DNA from: Engraulis encrasicolus | Lineage: Eukaryota > Chordata > Actinopteri > Clupeiformes > Engraulidae | Length of the DNA: 64,000 nt | Reading direction: 5' to 3' | Assembly: GCF_034702125.1 (NCBI RefSeq) | Contig: NC_085869.1 | Span: 13,136,907-13,200,906, forward strand | Shown: piece after piece, positions 1 to 11,580 of the stretch | How the letters are laid out: every line of letters starts with the position of its first letter | Numbering within the stretch: position 1 is the first letter of the stretch | Notes under the pieces: model-generated | Databases searched by the model: none | Seen by the model: the letters and a program-made list of their open reading frames with translations, nothing else | Told to the model about the DNA's origin: nothing | Made by a program: the position numbers and the translations under genes

Positions 1-184
1 TTGTCACTGTTACAGCTTGTTGAATTTGTTAGTTTCTTCACCAAACAAGACAATGGAAGTATATCTGTGTCAATTATAATGCACTCATAAGCAGTAAGGT
101 GATACAAATTCCTCAGAGCTCTCTGTTCCCCATAGCTGCTCAGCTGTGCAGTTCCCAATCTGTTTGTCGAAATATAATCATTTT

Positions 185-299
185 AGCAGCTAATATTCTG
201 GATACAGGACATGTGATGGATCCTCAATCATTAGTGAGGCAAGCTAGGAAAATAATTGAGGATCCATCACATGTTCTGTATCCAGAATGTGAGCTGCTA
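185..299. repeat. Inverted repeat, arms about 48 bp
   Basis: Bases 185-233 are nearly the reverse complement of 251-299. Both arms hold an ATGTGATGGATCCTCAAT-like core, with an 18-bp spacer. It lies just upstream of a LINE 3' end and may be a small fold-back insertion or an inverted duplication inside the LINE. No TSD was identified. Confidence 0.85.
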
Positions 300-575
300 T
301 TCTCTCTGGCAGGCGATTCAGAGTACCGGTTAAAAACAAGAAAAGGTTTTTGAATAGGTATAGGTTTTCTTTTGTCCCTGTGTCTGTGAACCTAACGCAG
401 GTCATTAACAACTACCATCCTTGTAATGCCATGTATGTGTGTTGGAGGCTGTAGTAGATATGCACTTGAGTATCTTTTGGCGTCATGTGTATCAGTGTTG
501 CGTGTATGTGGCAGCTATGTATGTCCAAGACAAATTTCCTTCGGGATCATTAAAAAGAATCTTGAATCTTGAATC
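287..575 (+). mobile_element. 3' end of an L2-like LINE
   Basis: The start can be read, with a frameshift, as the C-terminal tail typical of fish L2-type polymerases (a SGRRFRVPV-like segment followed by basic residues). The end carries the tail signature: AAATTTCCTTCGGGATCA, then AATAAA-like bases and three TTGAATC/T units (556-575). Everything upstream in the element is missing. Orientation follows from the tail. The L2 assignment rests on family knowledge of the tail and C-terminus. Confidence 0.6.
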
Positions 576-1018
576 TATTTAGAAAGGCTTTAAAAGAACA
601 CAAGGATACAATGACACGTTTGTCTGCTGAATAGCAGACGCGAATTATGTAAAATTCTAAATCATTGTTTGTGTAAAGTGTGAACATAAAGTGTTAAGTG
701 TGAACAGTGAGTTATCTTTTTTTCTTCTTCTTTTTCAATAGATCATACAATATGCTCTCTATGTAAATCTCTATATGTCAAGCAGCCAAACACTTTGAGA
801 GCCCTACATAACCTTTCTCCCATGACGTGCTTTGTATCAAGTGTAGCAGTGTTTAAGAAATGAAAATCAGTGAACAAAACTCTGACAGACCCGTTAGACC
901 TACAGTCAGTGCGTTTTTTAATGTTAGTGCGGGTATGAAAGGATTCATTAAAAAGAATGCTGCTCTCCATGGGACAGTGGAGGAGATGACGGGGGCACAA
1001 GGGAATGTAGCATGTACT
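576..1018. other. No recognisable feature
   Basis: AT-rich unique-looking sequence with a T-rich run at 717-736. Short reading frames on both strands show no recognisable domain. Confidence 0.5.
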
Positions 1019-1319
1019 CAGGGCCGACGCTAGACATAAGCAGAGTACGCAGAGTGCTTAGGGGCACCAACCAGTCCTTGGGGCACCAACCACATTGCCC
1101 CCAAAATTGAGGCCTCTTAAATTGAGATAGACTTAAAAACGTCATGAAAAAAACATTGAATTACATTACAAAACATAAATGTATTAGTTAGTAGATGATG
1201 ATGATGATGATGATTATTATTATTAGTAGTAATGTTATTGTTATTGTTATTATTTAATTATGAGGGGGGCCTCCTGACCAATTATGCTTAGGGCCTCCAA
1301 AACTTTAGCGGCGGCCCTG
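1019..1319. mobile_element. hAT-type MITE, TIR CAGGGCCGMCGCTA
   Basis: Ends are CAGGGCCGACGCTAG and, read from the other side, CAGGGCCGCCGCTAA. Flanking octamers are catgtact and tacgtact (6 of 8 identical), consistent with a decayed hAT 8-bp TSD. The interior holds a (GAT)n/(ATT)n microsatellite at about 1193-1255. No coding capacity. It belongs to the large group of fish hAT MITEs whose ends resemble the GGGCACC-rich copies at 22.8 and 51.2 kb. Confidence 0.75.
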
Positions 1320-1879
1320 TACGTACTGTACAGTACTCAACATCATATCAGTCTGTGCTCAGCCCCTCCCCTTCCATGAGTTTTAAGACCATGTGGAAAG
1401 CAGCCAATGAAGGAGCTGGAAACGACTTCAACCACAATGGAACACTGGCAGAAACAACCAATAGCCTACGATTCAAGGGAACTCGGCTTGCAGACTAATA
1501 ATCTCTTGCCTTAAGTAAGACGAAAAATACAGCTTCAGAGGCCAAAGTGCAGACAAACTTCCCCAAAATACATTGGTACAGAAACAAACATTTAATATCC
1601 CTGGGATGTTTTGAGGTTTGGCATTAAATCACTGCAGTGGAAAGGGGAACAAGAGTGGGTTAGATGTGAAATGTACTGGATGGAACAATAGCTCAGTTAA
1701 AATGTTGTTCCCATTTGTCAATTTTACTTACGTTTCTCATTTCATTGTAATCAATGCTAATACTCCTTTAACTGTCATCCCTACTCCATTGATTGCTTTG
1801 CACCACATAATGAAAGACAGGTGTTCTAAGTGTCCCTCAGATGCAATGCCACATTGGTAATACATCGGAGTGATGCATC
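1320..1879. other. No recognisable feature
   Basis: Unique-looking sequence. An 80-codon frame at 1618-1860 matches nothing I recognise and has no supporting context. Confidence 0.45.
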
Positions 1880-2135
1880 ATTTGTCCATAATGCACATCA
1901 TTGCATACATTAAGTGTCTGTAGAAATTGTTATCCATTATTCAATGAGCATTAACTGGATTTTCATTGTCATTTCTGATTGCTGTGGCTATTGTGTTTAT
2001 TGTATGATATGTTTAAATACTTAATGTACATACTACATAGCCTATGTGTTTGATGTGCATTGAAGCTACCATCTGCCTGCCTCAGAATCCATGTAGATTA
2101 AATGCACTTGGCCAAAAAATTCTGATTCTGATTTA
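1880..2135 (+). mobile_element. Probable LINE 3' UTR and tail
   Basis: The stretch ends in the form AAATGCACTTGGCC followed by AAAAAATTCTGATTCTGATT (two TTCTGA units), the tail layout of fish L2-like LINEs. The upstream 200 bp is AT-rich like a LINE 3' UTR, but its start is a guess. Confidence 0.45.
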
Positions 2136-2860
2136 TGAATAGGCAGTGAGACCTATGAGATGAAACTGAAGAATCTAGAATCAAGCAATCACATCATCAC
2201 CGTATCAGGCTACATTTCCATTTTGCTTTGTGGACAGTAAACACAATCCATCTCCCTGACAACAAAAGCATCTAAGAAAGTAGACACAGTCATTTTTCAT
2301 TCATTTACGATAAGCCAAGCTTAAGTTAAAACAACAATGATTACTTATTGGGAAAGGGAGAAAACTATAAACCAACCATTTTGGAATGGCTTCAGGCAAT
2401 GTGTTTTAAATAATTTCCTCAATATCGTATTGCCAGGGAATCAACAAATCATTTAACTTATTAATAAGTCATTACAAGTCATTTATATCAACAGCCTGTA
2501 ATTGTACAATTACTTGGCTGATTTTAAATGCTTTTAACATGCTCATCCAACATTTCTTTGGGAAGATACAGCATGACATGGCCACAACATAATTATATTA
2601 CATCAAATATTGTATATTATAAGTTAATTTTCGAAATATGTTAGATTGGCAAGCCCCTGTCTGTCCTAGCTGCTGAATCAATACAGTCCTCTGCAGTCCT
2701 CAGACAGTATTGCCCACTCTGGCGTCACGTCTGTGAACCGTGCGTGTGCAGCACGCCCTCTGCTGCCACGGTGGGGAAATGATTAATGGTGAAGCTGCAT
2801 CATACAGTAGGGCTGGCTAGCAGGCCTGCCTTCATTTGAGGCACAGCAGTGGTCTCCTCT
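2136..2860. other. Unannotated; candidate regulatory word cluster at 2400-2570
   Basis: No repeat recognised. Bases 2430-2560 hold many homeodomain-like words (TTATTAATAAG, CTGTAATTGTACAATTACTT, TTAAATGC) in non-simple sequence, the texture of vertebrate conserved non-coding elements. Conservation cannot be judged from one sequence. Confidence 0.25.
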
Positions 2861-2871
2861 GTGGATGTTGG

Positions 2872-3045
2872 CAGGGAAGTCGACAGGCAGGGGGATGGGG
2901 ACAAAGGGGTCACTTGTCCCGGTCCCAGAAAGAGAGGGGGGACCCAGAATTGGATGTCCTCATTACATTGTATGTATTGGATTTGGGACCCTTTTAGATG
3001 TCTTTGTCCTGGGCTCAGCCAAAGCTGTCAGCGGCCTCCTCTGTG
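2872..3045 (-). mobile_element. hAT-type MITE, GCTGACAG family, minus orientation
   Basis: Reverse-complement copy of the family best seen at 45650-45804: a GGACAAAGGGG end, an inner TACATTGTATGTATTGG segment and the GCTGTCAGCGGCC end at 3025-3037. Flanking octamers gatgttgg (2864-2871) and ggtgttgg (3046-3053) match at 7 of 8, so the boundary is plausible. Confidence 0.65.
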
Positions 3046-3137
3046 GGTGTTGGTGTTGGTGCCGGATAAAAGGCCATTTCCTCCTGCCGCTGACCCATTA
3101 CCTCCACTCCCCCGCTGGGCTTCACTCACACCACCAC

Positions 3138-3311
3138 CAGGGCCGCTGACAGTTTTGGCTGGGCCCGGGACAAAGACATTTGAAAGGGCCCCAAACCCAA
3201 TCAATACAATGTAATGAGGATCCAATTCTGCCCTCCATCTCTCTCCATGGGCCCGGGACAAGTGACCCTTTTGTCCAACCCCCCACCCCCCCACCCCTGT
3301 CGGCTTCCCTG
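3138..3311 (+). mobile_element. hAT-type MITE, GCTGACAG family
   Basis: Starts CAGGGCCGCTGACAG, followed by the family body (TGGGCCCGGGACAAAG, ACAATGTAATGAGG). The right end (CCTGTCGGCTTCCCTG) is decayed and C-rich. It forms an inverted pair with the copy 90 bp upstream. The flanking octamers are low-complexity, so the TSD cannot be judged. Confidence 0.65.
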
Positions 3312-3472
3312 CCACCCCCACCTCCTCCGCTCCACAGCGACACTCCTCCTTTCATCATTCATCATCCTCCTCTCCTCTCCGCTTACCTTAACACCTGCAC
3401 CAGCCACCGGGCTTGCTATAAAGTTGTGCTCTTCAGCTCCGAACAACACCAGTGTTTAAGTGTGCGTGCCTG

Positions 3473-3893
<421 letters not shown>

Positions 3894-4337
3894 CTTGCCG
3901 CATCACACACAAACAGCTGAGACACAGCACCCCTTAAGAGCAGGCCTCAGACTCTGCTTTAGAGGCGCCGCTTTAAAGGCCCTCCGGAAGGTAATTTGTC
4001 ATGTGGATTTATGTTTGTGGGGCTTATTTGTACAGCAGCTTAAAGAGTCTTATGGCACACAGTGTAACTACAAAACCACAGAGAGATTTAAAAATCGGAC
4101 AAATCATTTTCTTTTCTTTTTTTTCCTTTTTTTTTAGTATTGAAGGTATTGCTTTGATGAACAGTTGTCCACTTGAGAATAATGTGTACTTATTTACTTG
4201 AAGAAATGTGTTGTAACTCACAGAATCAACTCTGGTAGTGTTTCAATCTTTTTGTGTTTTGTGTTGATCGTTTGGATGGATTTAAAATGCAATGAAATTC
4301 TAAACAAGTCACAAACAGCTATAATATCCAAGTGACC
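3894..4337. other. No recognisable feature
   Basis: Unique-looking sequence with a T-rich run at 4108-4135. No domain-bearing reading frame. Confidence 0.45.
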
Positions 4338-4540
4338 AAGGCTGGGCAGAGGGAAAAAATAGGGCCCAGGCACTTTTTGCTTAAAGGGGCCCCCCTCATA
4401 ATTAGTGGCACAGAACTGACTCACCAGTGGGCCCGCACCCTCGTGGGCCCCTATTTTCATAAGTGTAAAAAATATAGGGGCCTACAAGGGTGCAGTGCGC
4501 ACCAGGAAATGCCTGGTGTGCCAGATGGTCAGTCCAGCGA
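4338..4540 (-). mobile_element. hAT-type MITE, CAGGGCTGGACTGG family, minus orientation
   Basis: Reverse copy of the family defined at 12369-12590: the AGGGAAAAAATAGGGCCC end first, then GGGGCCCCCCTCATAATTAG, a TAGGGGCC hairpin core, and the CCAGTCCAGC end at about 4530. TIRs are decayed and no clear TSD remains. Confidence 0.75.
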
Positions 4541-5099
4541 TGTGCACAATGTGAATGGTCCTCTCATCTTGTATACTCTAATGATGACGTAACGCAACAA
4601 TGTGACGTTGTTAATGATCATTTTATATTTATAAATAACCTAGAAGTTAATTGAAAACAAAGCATAGGGAATTGACTGATGTGCATTATGTCAAACATTA
4701 CTTTACACTATATACTTTACACTTCACACTGCACAATATGAACCATGATGTGATTATGACATTCATGAGATGGCTCAAATAAACTACATATAAGGATGGA
4801 ATTGTGTGATTTTAATTTTAGTAGCATTTGAATCGTGCCATTGTGTATCATTGTCATTGAGAGTAAGGTGGTATTGGGTTCCAGGAATCTATTGCATTGG
4901 AGTGAATTGAGCCGTCACAAAGGGAAGAGGCTGCCAGGCCACTGGAGTGTCTCCATACTGCCTTCAGGCCCTAAGCGATACGGTCAGGTGCTTTAATCCT
5001 GATGGAAGACGTCTTGGGCAGATCAAAGCGCTTGCATATGACAAGGCACAAACAAATTGCTTTCTCAGTTCTTTCTTTAGCTGTTGGGTTGGGCAGCCA
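4541..5099. other. No recognisable feature
   Basis: AT-rich unique-looking sequence; only chance reading frames. Confidence 0.45.
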
Positions 5100-5114
5100 A
5101 TGATGTATTACTGC

Positions 5115-5180
5115 ACGGGCCTACTGGGCTCAGACCCAGGGGTCCAGGGGCCCAAGAGCCAAGGGGGCCCTGAAGCCCAA
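5115..5180. mobile_element. G/C-rich hAT-like fragment
   Basis: The segment GGGCTCAGACCCAGGGG, followed by repeated GGGGCCC words, resembles one half of fish hAT MITE interiors. No terminal repeats or TSD were found, so it is at best a remnant. Confidence 0.3.
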
Positions 5181-5254
5181 ATGTCTATAATTCTATTGTC
5201 ACGGTGGGTTAAATATTGCACTTTAAACAATTATATTTTTTAATTTTCTCCGGG

Positions 5255-5372
5255 TATGAAAGAAACATTTCTGCACACTTAAATCCTTTTTTTTCGGTCT
5301 TTCGGTCTGTGACCTTCTTGAGGGCTCCAAAAGAAAAAAAGGATTTAAATGTGCAGACATTTTTCTTTCATA
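5255..5372. repeat. Inverted repeat, arms about 40 bp
   Basis: 5255-5294 and 5334-5372 pair as reverse complements. Each arm contains TATGAAAGAAA, CTGCACA and TTAAATCC and closes on T8/A7 runs. The 39-bp loop is rich in TCGGTC words. The two arms differ at only a few positions, suggesting a young inverted duplication or a tiny fold-back element. Confidence 0.85.
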
Positions 5373-6649
5373 GTTTCTGTTTTTTTGTTTGCCACCTTTT
5401 AATTGTGAGTGTGGTGTAATTTGTTTAAATACAGATTTTCTCAGGGGAAAAACCTCTTCACCTCCCAAAACGTACCAAATCCCTCTCTAACATCTGTCCT
5501 AAAATCCTGAATCTTTTTGGAAATCAGTAACACCCAATGGAGGGGGCCCTTTCTTGTTGTCGGTCCCAGCGGTCCATGGAGTCAAAATCTGTGCCTGCTC
5601 ACAGCCTTCTCACAGCAATGCCATGTGAGTCAGTGGACAGAATCAGATCCTGCAAGCAGTTTGTCCCAATAAGTGTTCCAAGTTGACAACACTGCTGAGG
5701 TATTTATTGAATCATTCATCATTCGTCTGAAGAAGTATGGAAACAAATGGAGGCCTATATTAGTACAAATAAATGTGAATTAACTTGAAATGTTACATAC
5801 TCCATGGTATGGTAAGTTGCTCATCTTATGAGATATTTACAATTCTAAGGCATTACATTGTTTAATAATTGTGATTTGGAAAACCAACCAGCTTGGTATG
5901 TTACAGTGCTGATTTTCCCCCAACATCATTTATATCCCTTGCAAGGCACAGCGTATATAGAGATACTTGTTTGCAGCTGCTTTCAGAGGATGGCGCTACA
6001 GTGCTATGCTCCAATGCAATACTAGCTCCTGCTCTAAGTATATCACTGTATTTCAATAACTTTCACACTGCGTGCACTGCTGCCATGTAACGTCTACTTT
6101 CATTACACTAATAAGTATATTTTGAGTTCTATTTTATGCACATGTTCAGCACCGATGTTCTGGTTTTGTAGAAACACTGACCGACCTTTCTAGCCCATTC
6201 ACTAGCCCTGTAAATAATTTACAGCGCTGTGTGTATATTCAGTCCGGGATCATGAAGACTTTATGGGATGTAGAAACAGGACAGCCTCACTGTTTAGACT
6301 TTAGAGTTCTTTCTCCACTTTGACACTGCAGGGCCAGGTGGGATGATTCATTTGAGTTAAAAAAAAAAACAAAAACAAAAAAAAACTGAGCATCTGACCC
6401 AAAATGTTAGTGTGAGTTTAACGTTTCCCACATTAACATCTACCACCTATGCCCCTCTACACCCGACCCCAAAAGAAAAGGGGGTTTGGTCATGTGTTTT
6501 ATGCTGGTCATTATTACACAGGACAGTAGTAAGCTGGGTGCTAAGCTGGGGTGCATTTCTGGAAAGTGTAGTTGTTAGCAAATTCAGTAGTTGGCAATGG
6601 GAAATTGCATTGCAACCAACAAAGTAGCTACGTTTTCATTTGTTCTAAC
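5373..6649. other. No recognisable feature
   Basis: Unique-looking sequence with an A-rich run at 6360-6385. No repeat ends, no recognisable protein. Confidence 0.4.
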
Positions 6650-6725
6650 CTCATGGAGGGCCAGATGTTTGCAATGCCCGGGCCAGATCTGGCCCACAAG
6701 TCGCCATTTGGAGACCACTGGCCTA
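6650..6725 (-). mobile_element. hAT-like MITE end fragment
   Basis: Read on the minus strand this begins CCAGTGGTCTCCAAATGGCG and continues GGGCCAGATCTGGCC. This is the end layout of the CAGTGGTTCCCAAAC-type hAT MITEs. No opposite end was located nearby. Confidence 0.4.
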
Positions 6726-7300
6726 CTGTATACGACCACAATATGTGGCAGTCATTTAAAAGGCAGAAAGAGAAAGCTGCTAATTTACAATTATAAATAA
6801 TTTAATATGTTTTACACCTCTAAAGATATAATCAGAAAGCACAAGGCAAAGCTTTGTTTCAACCACCTGAGATTCAAGAGGATGTAAACTCTGGTTGTAG
6901 AGTAGTTGTGTGGGTGCGCTCAATGTGCCTTGCCGTGTACAGATGACCCAGGAGGACACAGTAATGGAGCCAAAAGTAGGCCTACAGTATATACAGTATT
7001 GATGCAGTCACATAAAACCGGGATGTTAATGCATCCTTAAAACCCTTTCCACACGCACCCTGCATCACCCCAAAATCCTGCCGATTAATCATGGAGCAGA
7101 GGCACAGAACTGCCCTCTTAAACTCAGGGATGAAAGAAGCTGCTGCCATGAATGTGGGCGGTTGGGGGTATTTAATTCACACAGGACTTAGGCCGTCCAT
7201 TGTTAACCTGACTCTCGCCAGCCAGATGAATGTACTCTGGTTTCTGCCTTGGTACTCACACTCATCTGGAAAATGGGCCACTGGGAGGTGCTGAACTAGC
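6726..7300. other. No recognisable feature
   Basis: Unique-looking sequence; nothing supportable. Confidence 0.4.
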
Positions 7301-7303
7301 CTG

Positions 7304-8631
7304 GGCCTCGTTTCCGAAAGGGCCTTAAGTGCTACTTAACGCTACGTGCTACTTAAGTTCACACGTAACGCCATCGTAGAGCTCACGGAGCGTTTCCCAA
7401 AGCCAACTTAGCAAAGAACCATCGCAGGTTGACACGTAACTCTAAGAGAAATCCACAAGTCTTCTGGAGTAGTCTTAACGCGCTAAGATTGATCGTAACG
7501 GCATGGCACAGTGGAGACACCCACAGGATATGAAGGGAAAAGAAGAAACTTGCGCATAAGATTGCTGTTTTAAGACGCGAGTGGCATGGCACAGTGGAGA
7601 CACCCACAGGAAAAGAGGAAACTTGCGCTTCAAGTTGATGTTTTAAGACGGCAGTGTAAATATCATGGCACCACAGTTGACACTAACGAAAATAAGAAGG
7701 TAACATTAATTGTGTAAGTGTATAAAATAAAAGCAATGTGTTTGGAAAATATTTTACAGGCAGTAAAACAGTTCAGCTGTGTTTGATAAATCAGGGCATT
7801 ATTCAACTGTGATCAATCATAATTTGTGTGGGTGCTTCGTGAACAAGAACAAGGCATCCACACGCAAAATAAATAGGGGGCTTCGGCGACCAGAGACAAG
7901 AGTGGTGATGTCGGAAGGCCACTACCGAAACATTAAAAAAAAGAAAGAAAAACGGTCAGCGAGTCGTTGCGCAGCGATGGGGATTCGTGTAGATTTTTTG
8001 TTTTAAATAGGCCTAACAGCAGACTGCCGGGCCGTGAGTGCGCGGTACTTTGCGCGCCACTCCCCAAATGCGCATCCCAATTTGGAACTCCTAGGCCTAC
8101 TTGTCTTCTTAAATATTAAGCACGGTAGCCAACTGCACGCGCTTTGTCTGGTTTAACGGCGTAGCTCATGGTTTTGCATGATTTCATTGTGTGTGTGCAT
8201 TTTATTTCATTTGCCAACAATAACTCCTGTCGATAGTTGCAAACTGCTACAAATGTAGTCCCACCCTTATAGAAAACAACTTTTGATACTGACACACGCC
8301 TTACATTTTGTAAATGGTTTAGCAACATGACGGCGCAGTTCACTCCGAGGACACTTCAGCACCACATATGTGGACAGCGATCCTTAAGAGCGACGCTACG
8401 AATGATCTTAGGCCTCGGCCAGATGACACCGCAACGTGATATTTTTCAAAACCGATATGCAACCATGTTGCAACCACACAGCATGTTTCAGTGGAAAGTT
8501 AGAGGCTGTCCACGTGCGTTCATGTACGAGTGTCTTTGGGAAACAGTCGTAGGAAATCTAAGAACATTCGTAGGATCACTGGTTAACGACACACGTGAGG
8601 CTAAGAACCATCGTTATCGGGAAACGAGGCC
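7304..8631. mobile_element. Harbinger-like non-autonomous element, 1.33 kb
   Basis: The left end GGCCTCGTTTCCGAAAG and the right end (read inward) GGCCTCGTTTCCCGATAAC form TIRs. Both sides are flanked by CTG (7301-7303 and 8632-8634), a 3-bp duplication as used by PIF/Harbinger elements. The subterminal regions are full of CGTAAC/TTACG and CTTAAG words in both orientations. Short frames inside (7779-8006, 8327-8635) show no recognisable transposase or Myb-like domain, so the copy looks non-autonomous. Superfamily assignment is inferred from the ends and the TSD. Confidence 0.75.
7500..7660 (+). repeat. Tandem duplication inside the Harbinger-like element
   Basis: A roughly 80-bp unit occurs twice (about 7500-7583 and 7584-7660). 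It starts GGCATGGCACAGTGGAGACA and continues with an AAACTTGCGC segment and GATGTTTTAAGACG-like bases. The first copy has about 10 extra bases. Confidence 0.85.
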
Positions 8632-9011
8632 CTGACTAGTTGCAACGTTGAAAGTGTTGCGTCATTAAGAGGGCACGGCCTGGCTAGTGCTGTACTGTAA
8701 GGCAGGCAAATAAATAAGGCTAACCAGGATCGTGTGGGTATTATCACTGATGTGATGTGGTGGGGCAGCAACAATGTCAGCTCACATCCATTATTTAAAA
8801 AAAAGAAATCACATCCATTATTGTTGGATCTACCACATATTAAAAAAGGGCATTTGGACAGTTTTTTTCAGCAGATGTATGGCCATAGAAATCAATATGA
8901 GTCAGTTCAAGTTGGGCGAGGTTTAATGTTTCCATCAGGCGAGTTTTGAGCCTTTTTTGGGCTGGAAATCATTTGCCTGGTTCTTGCCAGACCTGTAGTT
9001 CCGCGCAGCTT

Positions 9012-9183
9012 TTTCTCCAGTCAAAAAAATAATTGGAGCATTTATTGCTTCAATATCAACAAATTCCTTCAAAAATGTTTTCTGTTGATCTCTATGGCGC
9101 CAACATAGTCTATAATATGTCCTGTGACTCAATGCGAGCTGTGAGTGATATTGAAGCAATAAATGCTCCTATTTGACTGGAGA
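9012..9183. repeat. Inverted repeat, arms about 37-46 bp
   Basis: 9012-9057 and 9147-9183 are reverse complements apart from a short insertion in the left arm. Shared words are CTCCAGTCAAA and GGAGCATTTATTGCTTCAAT. The 90-bp loop is non-repetitive. It is likely a small MITE, but no TSD was found. Confidence 0.8.
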
Positions 9184-9377
9184 GATGGAATCCTGCTACA
9201 TGCTCCCAGACCTCTGTGTGTGTTGATTGCCTCCAGGGGTCTCCAGAGCTATACACACACAAAGGTATGGTAGTAACCAGGCTAGGAAATCATCAGTCTC
9301 CTCTAACAACCCTGGTGATGTATCCATCTCTCCCTGCACAGAGGAATATCTAAGGACAGTTAAATCAGCGCTGAGAA

Positions 9378-9387
9378 TATATATACA

Positions 9388-9426
<39 letters not shown>
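9378..9426. repeat. (TA)n microsatellite, left flank of the Tc1-like element
   Basis: A TATATACAGTATATATA-type run ends exactly where the Tc1-like element starts, and a similar run follows its right end. This fits Tc1/mariner insertion at TA. Confidence 0.9.
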
Positions 9427-9429
<3 letters not shown>

Positions 9430-11057
9430 TCCCAGGAAAAAGTTTGTACACCCTTTGAAATTTCTTACATATCTGTCAAAATTGATCATAAAACATGGTC
9501 TGATCTTCCCGGAAATCTCAAGAAGGAACAATCAGAGTCTGCTTTAATTAATTCCACCCAAACATTTACATGTTATCATATTTTTATTGGTCATAAGGCC
9601 ATAACATTCACAGGAGAGCAGGGCATAAGTAAGTACACCCTTGCATTAAGTAGGTTTTAACCCTCAGTTAGTTGCAATATCATCAACCAGACCTGTCCTG
9701 TAGTTGCAGATCAGATTAACAAAACAATCTGTTTGTATCTTGTCTCCATCTTCTTTAGAGAACTGCCTCTCGTCAGCAAGGTTTGTGGGATGTCTGGAGT
9801 GCATAGCTTTCTTGACTTCACGCCATGTAATCTCAATTGTTTTTTTGTCAGGGCTTTGACTGGGCTATTTCAGAATGTGTATTTCATTATTATGAAGCCA
9901 TTCTGAAGTCGATTTGCTTCTAAAGTATGGGTTGTTGTCAGATTTCAGGACCCACACTCTTATGTGCTTCAACTGTGTGACAGACTTCCTCACGTTTTTT
10001 TCTGTAAAATATCACAATAAACTTGAGTTCATTGTTCCACTGATAATAGCAAACTGTCAAGGGCCTGAGGCAGCAAGGTAGCTGCATATAATGATGCTCC
10101 CGCCACCATACTCAGAAGAGGAGATGTAACCAAGAATAGCTAAAAATGGGATTCATTCTGCTAATCTAAAATGAATGGGGTTTCGGTCCAAAAAAATATT
10201 GCTGCACCTTTGAGGTTTGCGAAAAAGCATTTATATGCTTCATAGAATTACTGCAAAATATTCTGTAGACCAACGTTGAAACCAAAGTTGAATTGTTCAG
10301 GGGAACACACAATGTCATGTTTGAAGGAGAACTGGAGAACCACACCTTCACCAAAACATCATCTCCGCCTTTGAGTATGGTGGCGGGAGCATCATTATAT
10401 GCGGCTACCTTGCTGCCTCAGGCCCTTGTCAGTTTGCTATTATCAGTGGAACAATGAACTCAGACGTTTATCAAGATATTTTACGGAAAAAAGTGAGGTA
10501 ATCTGTCTCACAGTTGAAGCACATAAAAGGATGGGTGCTGAAATGTGACAACAACCCATACTTTAGAAGCAAATCGACTTTAGAATGGCTTCATAATAAT
10601 GAAATGCACATTCTGGAATAGCCCAGTCAAAGCCCTGACAAAAAACAATTGAGATTATATGGCATGAAGTCAAGAAAGCTATGCACTCCAGACATCCCAC
10701 AAACCTTGCTGACGAGAGGCAGTTTTCTAAAGAAGAGGGAGACCAGATACATCCAGATTGTTTTGTTCATCTGATCTGCAACTACAGGAAACATCTGGTT
10801 GAGGTTATTGCGACTAACTTAGGGTTAAAACCTGTTGAATGCAAGGGTGTACTTACTTATGCCTTGCTGTCCTGTGACGTTTACATCTTATGGCCAATGA
10901 AAATATGAAAACTTGTAAATGTTTGGGTTGAATTAGTTAAAGCAGACTCTGGTTGTTCCTTCTTGTGATTTCCGGGAAGATCAGACCATGTTTTATGACC
11001 AATTTTGACAGAAAGGTAAGAAATTTCAAAGGGTGTACAAACTTTTTCCTGGGACTG
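9427..11057. mobile_element. Palindromic Tc1-like element with arms of about 690 bp
   Basis: The element begins CAGTCCCAGGAAAAAGTTTG and ends in the exact reverse complement, flanked on both sides by TA (9425-9426, 11058-11059). The similarity is not a short TIR: 9427 to about 10115 aligns along its length with the reverse complement of about 10378-11057, with scattered mismatches. Both outer ends are therefore the same (transposase-3') terminus of one Tc1-like parent. About 260 bp in the middle are single copy and belong to the right-hand, longer copy. Either two copies joined head-to-head or an inverted duplication replaced the normal 5' end. Confidence 0.92.
10200..10830 (+). pseudogene. 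Tc1-type DDE transposase fragment
   Basis: In broken frames the right arm encodes the middle and end of a Tc1-family transposase. A FAKKHL-like segment lies near 10215, ETKVELF at 10278-10298, GGGSIIICGYLAASG at about 10380-10424, a CDNNPYF segment near 10545 and PSQSPD at 10622-10639. These match the order of the first catalytic block, the central GGGS region, the DN-P block and the SPD-NPIE block of Tc1 transposases. The first catalytic Asp appears changed (V in VETK), stop codons interrupt, and the SPD block is followed by a frameshift. The N-terminal DNA-binding region is missing. A shorter inverted copy of the C-terminal part lies on the minus strand at about 9600-10105. Neither can make an active enzyme. 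Confidence 0.85.
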
Positions 11058-11092
11058 TATATATATACAGTATATATATATATATATATATA
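11058..11092. repeat. (TA)n microsatellite, right flank of the Tc1-like element
   Basis: TATATATATACAGTATATA continues as pure TA. It mirrors the left flank, including the interrupting ACAG. Confidence 0.9.
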
Positions 11093-11152
11093 AGAGATGA
11101 TGCCCATCTGGACTGTTTAGGAAACTGAAGTTAGCAAAGAGATTATGCTGTC

Positions 11153-11580
11153 TTAAAGGATCACTCCGCCTGATTTCCAGAAATTGCATATCTGTAGATA
11201 AGTCTTGGTAAAATATGAGGATACGTCGTTTTTTTTCTCCATGTGTTTGCAATGGCTAGTTTTACAGTATCCATATTTAACGTAGCAACAGAAGTCTAGT
11301 CTATGGTACCAAATAAAACATTAGCTAATGAACTTACAAAGCACTGAAGAATGAATGTTAAATTCAAGAGCGTGTTAAACGTTTATTTCATTCCATACGG
11401 AGATCACTTGTGGCTTGGTGCTAATACCATTTACTTCCAGTGACTGTGATAAGCTATACAAATAATGTCATTTTAAGTACTGAACTACAGTTGAGTAGAA
11501 AACGATATGCCCGTTCATGTGTAACACTGTGAAATACTGAAAATATGTGAAAATTGAAAAAGGGTGGACTGTTTCTTTAA
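11153..11580. mobile_element. TTAA-flanked (piggyBac-type) MITE, 420 bp
   Basis: TTAA at 11153-11156 and 11577-11580 bracket ends AGGATCACTCCGCC and (read inward) AGAAACAGTCCACCC. A TTAA duplication with imperfect TIRs of about 15 bp is the piggyBac signature. No coding capacity. Confidence 0.7.
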
